Shown here: one piece after another, positions 28,801 to 35,446 of the stretch
Layout of the letters: the number at the start of each line of letters is the position of its first letter
Numbering within the stretch: the first letter of the stretch is position 1
Assembly (NCBI GenBank): GCA_964473645.1
Contig: CAYYPW010000004.1
Coordinates: forward strand, 1 to 64,000
Length of the DNA stretch: 64,000 nt
Source: HdN1 sp964473645
Lineage (GTDB): Bacteria; Pseudomonadota; Gammaproteobacteria; Pseudomonadales; Ketobacteraceae
Reading direction: 5' to 3'
The notes under the pieces: model-generated
The model's input: only the letters and a program-made list of their open reading frames with translations
The model's database searches: none
Told to the model about the DNA's origin: nothing
Position numbers and translations under genes: made by a program

Positions 28801-29225
28801 AAACGCATCGCCAACGCCCGCGCTTGCGCCTTGTCCCCCAATTGTTGTAACACCTCGCTTGCGGGGCCAATAAAGCAAATACCGGCGTCGGCACAAGCGC
28901 GGGCAAATTGGGCATTTTCTGCCAGAAAGCCATACCCGGGATGTATCGCATCACACCCGGTCTCGGCGGCGATGCGCAAAATCTGCGCCCCATCAAGATA
29001 AGCCGCGACACCACGCCCTTTTAATGCGTGGGAATGATCCGCTTTGCGTACATGCAATGAACTGGCATCGTCCTCGCCGAAAATGGCTAACGACGCGATA
29101 TCAAGCTCTGCACAGGCACGTGCAATTCGAATGGCAATTTCACCGCGATTGGCGATAAGAATACGTTTGAATGGGGCAGTCATGACGAAATCCAGAAAAG
29201 CGCGGCCAGAGGAACGCGAGGCCAT
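25857..29225 (-). CDS. Single-chain biotin-dependent acyl-CoA carboxylase
   Basis: 1,122 residues if the ATG at 29225 is used, or 1,108 from the ATG at 29183 (MTAPFKRILIANRGEIAIR); the ribosome sites do not decide. Domains in order: biotin carboxylase (IANRGEIAIR, the ATP-grasp glycine loop AGGGGRGMR, EANPRLQVEH), biotin carrier with EAMKM at about residue 550, and a carboxyltransferase joining both crotonase-like halves (CTTRENLAALLD, then SLCDTPGFMVGPAAE). This order matches the one-polypeptide long-chain acyl-CoA carboxylases (LCC) rather than split PccA/PccB or AccA-D. It carboxylates an acyl-CoA using ATP and bicarbonate; chain length is unknown. Five 14-bp repeats lie in its upstream region. 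Confidence 0.92.
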   Translation of the reverse strand: MASRSSGRAFLDFVMTAPFKRILIANRGEIAIRIARACAELDIASLAIFGEDDASSLHVRKADHSHALKGRGVAAYLDGAQILRIAAETGCDAIHPGYGFLAENAQFARACADAGICFIGPASEVLQQLGDKAQARALAMRLQVPVVAGLNRAISLAEAESFFASLPTGSAIMIKALAGGGGRGMRVVETAEALSAAFIQCQNEAKAAFGGGDVYVEQLVRSARHLEVQIAGDGTGQVVHFGERECSVQRRHQKLLEITPSPSLTAAVREQMIAAALKMAGAVEFQGLGTFEFLLDCDQPERFYFMEANPRLQVEHTITEAVSGVDLVQLQIQLAMGRSLQTLGLSHPPSLQGCAMQARINLETLHADGSSRVAAGRLTAYEPPSGPGVRVDGYGYSGYVTSPAYDSLLAKVIVHANDYVAASRRLYRALCEFRLEGVASNVHFLQNLLRLPEWESHDFNTRFIDSQAARVLDSAGEAHPHFFFAYTTVDEGGAVTATSPHTSAAKNGIEDAPSGSLPLLAPSAGVLVSWLVQPTDTIASGQTVAILEAMKMEFLVKATQGGRVEVLQAQPGAALAEGVPILFFTPLDNIDALPADEETIDLAYIRADLAEVIERHAITLDAGRPDAVARRRRTGQCTTRENLAALLDADSFIEYGALALAAQRRRRSTTELLSMSPADGLIAGLGTINAAHFGEEAARCMVLAYDYTVFAGTQGMMNHKKTDRMLQLAERWRIPLVLFAEGGGGRPGDSDYVGVSGLDCPTFAAMARLSGKAPMVGVVSGRCFAGNAALLGCCDVIIATRNASIGMAGPAMIEGGGLGKVAAEEVGPVSMQAPNGVIDVVVDSEPAAVQAAKQYLSYFQGQVKDWQCADQRELRHLIPENRLRVYDIRRVIATLADTDSVLELRREFAAGMITALIRIEGRPFGLIANNPAHLGGAIDADAGDKAARFLQLCDAFGLPILSLCDTPGFMVGPAAEKQATVRHVSRMFVVAANLKVPFLTVVLRKGYGLGAQSMAAGSFHAALFTVAWPTGEFGAMGLEGAIRLGYAKELAAIDDPQRRERFFKKMVGRAYRAGKGINMASYLEIDDVIDPMETRRWVLRGVKTALQTGDETSSPRGFVDTW

Positions 29226-29288
29226 TGCAGCCTAGCCTTTTAATCGATTTCGTCACAGGTTGCATCACGGACAACCGCAATGCAACCC

Positions 29289-29358
29289 TTTTACAGACTC
29301 TACTTTACAAGCCCTCCTTTACAAGCCCTCCTTTGCAAGCTCTCGTTTACAAGCGCAC
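29289..29358. repeat. Five 14-bp tandem repeats upstream of the carboxylase gene
   Basis: Units start at 29289, 29303, 29317, 29331 and 29345. Units two and three are identical (CTTTACAAGCCCTC); the outer ones differ at several positions. The array fills the 167-bp gap between the carboxylase start and the stop of the next minus-strand gene, so it lies in the carboxylase promoter or leader. Confidence 0.85.
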
Positions 29359-29392
29359 CGTCACCAGCTTGCTCAATTCACCGGGTGAGAAA

Positions 29393-30013
29393 TCACCCTC
29401 GAATGATTTTAACGTTGCGTCTTTCCTGGAAGGCTTTAACTTCATCTTCGAGCACTGCCCACAACTCAGCATGCTCGGCAAGACCCTCGGCATTTTTGGA
29501 ATCTGATTCCTTTGCTGCTGTGGATTCTTTTTCTGGTTTTAACTCAGGCACCATGGCAGCGTATATCGCTTTTGAACCCAGCATTTTTTTATAAAGATCG
29601 GAACCCTGTTCCACTTCACGAAACTCGGCAATAAAATCCACCGATAATTGGAATGCTTTATCAAAACCGTGATGATCGACAGAAAACGCTTTGAATACCG
29701 GCTTGTCGCCCTCTTCTTTTACCAAGCGAATTTTCATTGAATCCGATGGTTTACGGCCTTCGCGAAAACGCGTTTGTCGTTGTAAACCAATAATGCGTCC
29801 ATCAGGATGCATGACATGCAAACCTTCTGTTTGCAAACGCAGCAGGTAAGCCCGTTGTCGTTGTGCCAGGCTCTCATCGAGTTCTTCAGCAATTTTACGC
29901 GCTTTATCGATATTTCCCGCGATCGGAACATAGAGCTGATAGGCCTTGTTCTTCCAGGTGCGGCTAATACGAAATCGTTTAGGATTGGCAGGGGGATGCA
30001 AGGTCACGCCCAT
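29393..30013 (-). CDS. Unknown protein, possible AP2-like DNA-binding domain
   Basis: 206 residues from the ATG at 30013 (MGVTLHPPANPKRFRI), which has AGGAG upstream; the frame extends to 30076. The N-terminal 150 residues are basic, with repeated short beta-like stretches (RFRISRTWKNKAYQLYVPI, and GRIIGLQRQTRF). They resemble AP2/ERF-like DNA-binding domains seen in phage and bacterial proteins, but this is only a resemblance. The C-terminal 55 residues are acidic and Ala/Glu-rich. Not recognised with certainty. The gene ends 35 bases from the 14-bp repeat array and has a long upstream region containing a perfect dyad. Confidence 0.65.
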   Translation of the reverse strand: MGVTLHPPANPKRFRISRTWKNKAYQLYVPIAGNIDKARKIAEELDESLAQRQRAYLLRLQTEGLHVMHPDGRIIGLQRQTRFREGRKPSDSMKIRLVKEEGDKPVFKAFSVDHHGFDKAFQLSVDFIAEFREVEQGSDLYKKMLGSKAIYAAMVPELKPEKESTAAKESDSKNAEGLAEHAELWAVLEDEVKAFQERRNVKIIRG

Positions 30014-30429
30014 GATGTGCACACTCCTGTTACTTAATGCAACTTTTCTATACGAATTACAAAACACACCACACACGTTACGCTCTGTAAATTCACTCGA
30101 TCAAACACGCTTTGACAGCAACATTGAACGAGGTCGAAGAACAAATCGTACATAGGATGCACTGAAAATGTAGCGCCCGATCAACTATATTTGAAAAGTC
30201 AAATATGTTTGAAAAGCGCTCAGATCACACGAGAGTGCCTGATAGAATGAAAAAGACCAGTTACCGAAGATAAACAAAGCTACCCATGCAGTGCCGGGTC
30301 TTGTTTTATTATGTGCCTTCACATTCGTTAGGTCAACCGCGCGCAGACCAAACAAGGCCTCCTGCCGCGCGGAAAATGCATAACTGTTTAGTCAGGGGCG
30401 AATGGAATCGTTCAGATAAGAATCAGATT
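30014..30429. other. Long intergenic region upstream of the possible AP2-like gene
   Basis: No convincing gene in 416 bases; short plus-strand frames here have no ribosome site or recognisable product. It holds the dyad at 30187-30206 and AT-rich stretches that could be promoters for the minus-strand gene at 30013. Confidence 0.5.
30187..30206. promoter_or_regulatory. Perfect AT-rich dyad, possible operator
   Basis: ATATTTGA and TCAAATAT arms of 8 bases with an AAAG spacer, about 175 bases upstream of the gene starting at 30013. A half-site-like ATGTTTGAAAAG follows directly. The form fits a TetR- or MarR-type operator. Confidence 0.4.
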
Positions 30430-31515
30430 TCAAAACAAGCCCAAAAATCCGTCTTTTTCAATCGGCTTATTGGATTGGACTGTGGTTTTGCTTTTGAGTT
30501 CAGCCTGTAATTTTGCGATCTCCTGTTTACGCTCCTCGGCCAGTTGTTTCCACATTTGGGTGTTTTCGCCCTGTTGTGATTCTTTGCCCTTGAGAGCGGC
30601 GAGCTGTTGTTGCAAGACGCTGATTTGTTCGTTGAGACGCTCTTGTCCGACCGTCTTACTCGATTCTTTTTCAGCCAATACACGTTGCTGACGCGTAATG
30701 GTTTGGCGTGCCTCGTCAAGTTGTCGCGCTTGCGCCTGTAAATCCGCCGTTAGTCGTTGCACATCTTTGTTCATCTGCGTGGACTGTGCTTCGACGCGCG
30801 TATTGAGCGAGGCATTTTGTTCAGCAAGTGTTTTATTTTCTGCGACCAGGGTTTGCTGCGCCTGATGTGCTTTTTCCAGTTCGGCGCGTGTTTGCTCGAG
30901 TGATTCCTGGGTGAGACGGTATTGGGTTTCATAGCTGGCCGTTTCTACACTGGTTTTGACGACAAGTACCGCCAACACCACGGCGGTGCCCGCCAGCAGA
31001 TTACCCCAGGTGAGAAAACGTTCCAACATGGATAAACGCGGCGGCATGGGTGGCTGCGATATCCCTGCATTGGAATTGTTATGCGGGGGCGACGGAGGTG
31101 CGCCGTGATCAACGGTAGAGTAATCACGGCCAGCACGTCCCAGTAGAGGGAGTTGGTATAAATGTTTTGCAGTTTCTGCAAATGAACGCGACATGTGGCT
31201 GAGTGCTTCGCGTTCATGAATGATGATTTGCTTGAGGGCATCAGTGTTTTTGCGCGCATCAGAGGCAACACGATCCTGCATCAATGACACCACACTGGTC
31301 ACCAGACTTTGCTGACCTGACGAAAGCCGCCCAAGCATGCCATGCTTTTTAACCTGTGGGTGGCGCAGGATGTCATCAACAGTGCCACTGCCCTCCTGCC
31401 CATTTCGCTGCAACAGTTGGTCGACCAACAAATCGAGATCATCATGCGGCGAAATATTGCGCCCATGTGCGGTTGCGCTCGATGACGATCTGACGGCAAG
31501 CTGCTTATCACTCAT
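30430..31515 (-). CDS. Unknown single-pass membrane protein with long coiled coil
   Basis: 361 residues. The N-terminal 150 residues are polar and helical (HPQVKKHGMLGRLSSGQQSL, then QIIHEREALSHMSRSFAETA) and end in a Pro/Ser/Asn-rich linker. One membrane helix (LLAGTAVVLAVLVV, about residues 172-186) is followed by about 150 residues of heptad-rich coiled coil full of Gln, Glu and Leu. The C-terminus is KDGFLGLF, a short hydrophobic tail. The topology suggests a scaffold that spans the inner membrane. I do not recognise a family. It is divergent from the esterase gene at 31738 and has no operon partner. Confidence 0.75.
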   Translation of the reverse strand: MSDKQLAVRSSSSATAHGRNISPHDDLDLLVDQLLQRNGQEGSGTVDDILRHPQVKKHGMLGRLSSGQQSLVTSVVSLMQDRVASDARKNTDALKQIIIHEREALSHMSRSFAETAKHLYQLPLLGRAGRDYSTVDHGAPPSPPHNNSNAGISQPPMPPRLSMLERFLTWGNLLAGTAVVLAVLVVKTSVETASYETQYRLTQESLEQTRAELEKAHQAQQTLVAENKTLAEQNASLNTRVEAQSTQMNKDVQRLTADLQAQARQLDEARQTITRQQRVLAEKESSKTVGQERLNEQISVLQQQLAALKGKESQQGENTQMWKQLAEERKQEIAKLQAELKSKTTVQSNKPIEKDGFLGLF

Positions 31516-31737
31516 ATTAAAATTTTTCTCAGCTGAGGGCGCCCACCCGCCGACCGGCGAGTTGACGTTGGTGATGATTCAATCAACGGAAACCATGAAA
31601 TGCTGCGTATCCTACTGACGTTACTATAAAACAAGCACGTTGGGTGAGCAACCACCGCACAGAAGCGCCGGTCAGAAGCAGGCATAACGCCTATCATAAG
31701 CGGCACTCTGCCTGCAAACCTCTCGCAAGGATTTACT

Positions 31738-32766
31738 ATGACTGACCGGTTCTGTTATGGTGAAGCCATCACCACCACATTACCGTCCTCTGAAGGCCCT
31801 CAGGCCAAGACCAGCACTATGCCGATACATAAAATACCCAGTACGAGCGGGCGCTTGAAAATTCTCGCCATGAACACGGCCCTCAGAGCCAGCGTACGCC
31901 CAGATGTCGCCGTTGATACCGGTGGCCTGGCTTACTCAAGAAAGAGTCTTGAGCGCTGGGGTACCTGGGTCCCCGCGACCAAAGGGGTGCGCGTGGAAAC
32001 CTGCACCATCGCCCATCAATATTGCGAGATCCACATTCCTGACACGCTGCAAACTGAGGGTGTCATCATTTATATGCATGGCGGAGGCTTTTGCCTGGGC
32101 TCCCCCCGCAGCCATCGCAATCTAGTGTCGCGGGTGGCGAAGGCCACGGGCATGCGCACGGTATCGATGGACTATCGCAAAGCGCCCGAGCACCCTTACC
32201 CCGCCGCACTTGATGATGTTATAAAAATCTATGAGCATTACCTGGCACAAGGCGTTCCCGCACCGCTGATTGGCTTTGCAGGGGATTCTGCCGGGGGCAA
32301 TCTGGTCGTGAGCAGCTTGCTGAGACTCAAGCAATTGCAGCGGCCGCTTCCTGGTGCGGCCTGTTGCTTGTCCCCTTGGACAGACCTGAGCCTGAGCGGT
32401 GCCACGCTCAACACCCGCAGACACCTCGATTTGATTCTGTCCAAAGAGCTGCTGGAACAATTTTCCAACCACTATATCGATGGCCACCCACGCCACAATG
32501 ACACCCTCTCACCCCTGTTTGGTGACTTGCGCGGGCTTCCTCCCCTGTTGGTGCAAGTGGGTGCCCATGAGGTGCTGCTCGACGACTCGCGTCGGTTGGT
32601 CGATAAAGCCCATTCGGATGGCGTCCAGGCAAAGCTCGAAATCTGGGATGAAATGCAGCATGTCTGGCATTACACCTCTTTTCTGTTGAAAGATGGGCAG
32701 CGCGCCATTGCACATATCGGTGATTTTTTTCAGTTGCACTTAAAAGGAGCTTTGAATGACCACTGA
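31738..32766 (+). CDS. HSL-family alpha/beta hydrolase (esterase/lipase)
   Basis: 342 residues, ATG preceded by AAGGA at 6 bases. The hormone-sensitive-lipase signature is complete: oxyanion motif HGGGFCLGSPRSH, nucleophile elbow GFAGDSAGGNL and a late His in QHVWHYTS; the Asp is probably in VLLDDSRRL. No signal peptide, so it acts in the cytoplasm or at the inner membrane face on acyl esters. The last 11 bases overlap the WS/DGAT gene, so synthesis and hydrolysis of neutral lipid are made from one transcript. It could equally act on another ester. Confidence 0.9.
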   Translation: MTDRFCYGEAITTTLPSSEGPQAKTSTMPIHKIPSTSGRLKILAMNTALRASVRPDVAVDTGGLAYSRKSLERWGTWVPATKGVRVETCTIAHQYCEIHIPDTLQTEGVIIYMHGGGFCLGSPRSHRNLVSRVAKATGMRTVSMDYRKAPEHPYPAALDDVIKIYEHYLAQGVPAPLIGFAGDSAGGNLVVSSLLRLKQLQRPLPGAACCLSPWTDLSLSGATLNTRRHLDLILSKELLEQFSNHYIDGHPRHNDTLSPLFGDLRGLPPLLVQVGAHEVLLDDSRRLVDKAHSDGVQAKLEIWDEMQHVWHYTSFLLKDGQRAIAHIGDFFQLHLKGALNDH

Positions 32767-34111
32767 TCGGGAACCGATGACAAGTGTCGATACGGCGTGG
32801 CTGCGAATGGAAACCAACACCGCGCACATGACCATCGGCGTTGTTCTGATTTTCGAGGACACGCTTTCACTGCCGCGATTTAAAGAGGTCATCACACAAC
32901 GCCTGCTAAAGTTTGATCGCTTTCGCCAACGCACATTGCAGGAAGGCATGCATGCCTGGTGGCAATTCGACAAAGACTTTTCGCTGGATCACCACATCAC
33001 CGACATCATGCTAGAAGATCCGGACAGCAAAAAATGTCTGCAAGAAACCGCCAGCAATATCATCAATGCCCCCCTCGATTTTTCCCGCCCGCTCTGGCAC
33101 GTGCATTTTATCGACAAGTTTCAAAACGGCAGCGTGCTGATTGTACGCATTCATCATTGCATTGCTGATGGGATGTCGTTGATCCGATTGCTGATTTCGT
33201 TGACTGACAATGCTGCTGACCCCAATGCACAAGCACTCTCCATTGAAAAACCCACTATTGGCGCCGGACGTGGCCACCACACCGGTTTTTGGGATGCCCT
33301 CACCCACCCGGCACATATGCTGGATTACGCCAAGCGCAGTCTTTCTGGCATTGCCGAGCTGGCGAAGGTCACGTTTGGCGTCAGCGATCATACATCGCCC
33401 TTAAAGGGGCCGTTATCGGGTATCAAAAAAGTGGCGTGGGCAGATCCGTTTGCGCTGGCCGATGTAAAGCGCATGGGTAAAAAGTGTAACGCCACCGTCA
33501 ATGATGTGCTGGTGGCAGCGGTCGCCGGCGCTCTGCGCCAGTATATGCTGCGCCACAATGCCAATACCGCGAATGCCTGCATTCACGCCACCATACCGTT
33601 TAATTTGCGGCCACTCGATGCGCCCATAGAATCGTTGGGCAATCAGTTTGGATTGGTGTTGGTGCCCTTGCCTGTGCATATCGAAGATCCCTTGATGCGC
33701 TTGCAGCAGGTATGTGCCGACATGAACCAGCTGAAAAACTCCTATCAAGCGCATGTGTTTTATGGGTTGCTGGACTTTTTCGGTAAAGGCCCGAGCGCGC
33801 TGGAGATGACAGCGCTTGATATTCTCAGCCGCAAGACCAGCGCTGTCATGACCAATGTGCCAGGCCCGAAATCGCCGGTGTATCTGGCGGGCGCCAAACT
33901 CAAACAACCACTGGTATGGGTGCCACAGGCAGGCAATGTCGGGGTGGGGATCGCCATTCTTACCTACAACGAAATTGTGCAATTCGGGTTCGTGGCCGAT
34001 ATCAATTTGATTCAGGACCCCGACGAGATTGCCGATTTGTTTGTCGCCGAGTTTCGGATTTTGGAGATGTTGATCACCGAAGACATGCATGTCGAAACCC
34101 ACGTCGAATGA
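32756..34111 (+). CDS. Wax ester synthase / diacylglycerol acyltransferase (WS/DGAT)
   Basis: 451 residues; the ATG follows AAAGGAG at 6-8 bases inside the end of the esterase gene. The catalytic HHxxxDG motif is present as HHCIADGMS at about residues 131-139, and the family motifs PLWHVHFID and NDVLVAAVAGALR are in place. The enzyme transfers acyl groups from acyl-CoA to fatty alcohols or diacylglycerol at the membrane, producing storage wax esters or triacylglycerol. Length is typical. The pairing with the esterase supports neutral-lipid metabolism in this organism. Confidence 0.92.
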   Translation: MTTDREPMTSVDTAWLRMETNTAHMTIGVVLIFEDTLSLPRFKEVITQRLLKFDRFRQRTLQEGMHAWWQFDKDFSLDHHITDIMLEDPDSKKCLQETASNIINAPLDFSRPLWHVHFIDKFQNGSVLIVRIHHCIADGMSLIRLLISLTDNAADPNAQALSIEKPTIGAGRGHHTGFWDALTHPAHMLDYAKRSLSGIAELAKVTFGVSDHTSPLKGPLSGIKKVAWADPFALADVKRMGKKCNATVNDVLVAAVAGALRQYMLRHNANTANACIHATIPFNLRPLDAPIESLGNQFGLVLVPLPVHIEDPLMRLQQVCADMNQLKNSYQAHVFYGLLDFFGKGPSALEMTALDILSRKTSAVMTNVPGPKSPVYLAGAKLKQPLVWVPQAGNVGVGIAILTYNEIVQFGFVADINLIQDPDEIADLFVAEFRILEMLITEDMHVETHVE

Positions 34112-34189
34112 TGTAGGTGTGGCAGGATTGGCGCAGGGCGCCAGCGTGATAGGATAGCGTTTTCCTGTTCTAGCGCCGGAGCCCTGTGC

Positions 34190-35161
34190 ATGTCTGCTGT
34201 GATCAATTGTGTTGCCTACCGCAATGGCATTCGCCTGCCCCCTTTTCAGCTTGATGATATAAGCGACGTGCTCAAGGAGCCGGGACATTTCGTCTGGATC
34301 GGTTTGCATGAGCCTGACGATGTATTGCTCAACAAAGTGCAGGAGGAGTTTGGTTTGCATGAGTTGGCTATGGAGGATGCTCGTTCTGCGCATCAGCGCC
34401 CCAAAATGGAAACGTATGGTGAGTCGCTGTTTGTGGTAGCTAAAACAGCACAGCTGCACGATAACACGATTGTTTTTGGGGAAACGCATTTATTTGCAGG
34501 CAAGAATTTTCTGATCAGTTTGCGGCATGGTGCATCGAAGAGTTATGCCGGTGTGCGCACGCGCTGTGAGGAGAATCCACAGCGGCTTGCACTGGGCACC
34601 GGGTATGCGCTTTATGCGGTGCTGGATGATATTGTGGATAATTATCTGGTGGTGGTGAATGAGTTGCGCGCCCAGTTTAATCGGCTGGAAGCGGAGATGT
34701 TTGATGTAAAAATCTCGCGCAAAAAATTGCATCGAATTTATCAGTTGAAGCGGCAGTTGATGCAGTTGCGGGATGCGACACAGCCGTTGGTGGATATTTG
34801 TAATGAGTTGATGCGGTTTCATGAGGGGATTATTCCGAAGCAAATTCGCGTTTATTTGCGGGATGTGCAGGATCATTGTATGCGGGTGATGGATATTTGT
34901 GACCACATTCAGGAGATGCTGCTTGCGGCGATGCAGATTAATTTGGCGTTGGTGTCGATTGGGCAGAATGATATCGTGAAGCAGTTGGCGGGTTGGGGGG
35001 CGATTTTGGCGTTGCCGACGGTGGTGTTTAGTTTGTATGGGATGAATTTTGAGTTTATGCCGGAGTTGAAGTGGAAATATAGTTATTTTGCGGTGTTGGG
35101 GGTTACGATTTTGGGTGGGGTGATTTTATATGCGAGGTTGAAGAAGGCGGATTGGCTTTGA
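34190..35161 (+). CDS. CorA/ZntB-family divalent cation transporter
   Basis: 323 residues. Long soluble N-terminal domain, then two C-terminal membrane helices with the signature YGMN between them (LYGMNFEFMPELKWKYSY), the pore motif of the CorA superfamily. CorA moves magnesium or cobalt inward; ZntB exports zinc. The periplasmic loop after GMN is acidic (EFMPEL), as in magnesium channels. The second half has strikingly G/T-rich wobble positions compared with its neighbours. It converges with hrpB across a strong inverted repeat. Confidence 0.9.
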   Translation: MSAVINCVAYRNGIRLPPFQLDDISDVLKEPGHFVWIGLHEPDDVLLNKVQEEFGLHELAMEDARSAHQRPKMETYGESLFVVAKTAQLHDNTIVFGETHLFAGKNFLISLRHGASKSYAGVRTRCEENPQRLALGTGYALYAVLDDIVDNYLVVVNELRAQFNRLEAEMFDVKISRKKLHRIYQLKRQLMQLRDATQPLVDICNELMRFHEGIIPKQIRVYLRDVQDHCMRVMDICDHIQEMLLAAMQINLALVSIGQNDIVKQLAGWGAILALPTVVFSLYGMNFEFMPELKWKYSYFAVLGVTILGGVILYARLKKADWL

Positions 35162-35257
35162 GTCTCATTTGTTTGAATATGATTTTCAAATTTTGCGTGT
35201 AGCATCTTGGGCTAGGTGTTTCAAGTTTGATTCTGGAAACGTTGCGGTTCGTGCGCC

Positions 35258-35367
35258 AGGGGTTTGTAGGTAGGTTGTTTCTGGAAACGCCGTAAATACG
35301 TCCCTGTAGGCTCGACGCCGACATCCATGTCGGCGACGTTCCAGAAACAACCTACCTACAAACCCCT
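35258..35367. repeat. 110-bp nested inverted repeat (MITE/REPIN-like)
   Basis: Outer arms of 29 bases, 35258-35286 and 35339-35367, pair perfectly. Inside, CGCCGACAT and ATGTCGGCG (35316-35324, 35327-35335) form a second stem around CC. It sits between two convergent genes, so it could also end both transcripts. Part of an outer arm (TTCTGGAAACG) is repeated at 35231. Its size and structure fit a small non-autonomous palindromic element. Confidence 0.8.
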
Positions 35368-35446
35368 CTGACCTCCTGTGGTAGCCAGTTTTGGTAATCC
35401 TCTTTCACCACGTCGACCGGTGTAGGCCTGGCGTACACGCATGAAG

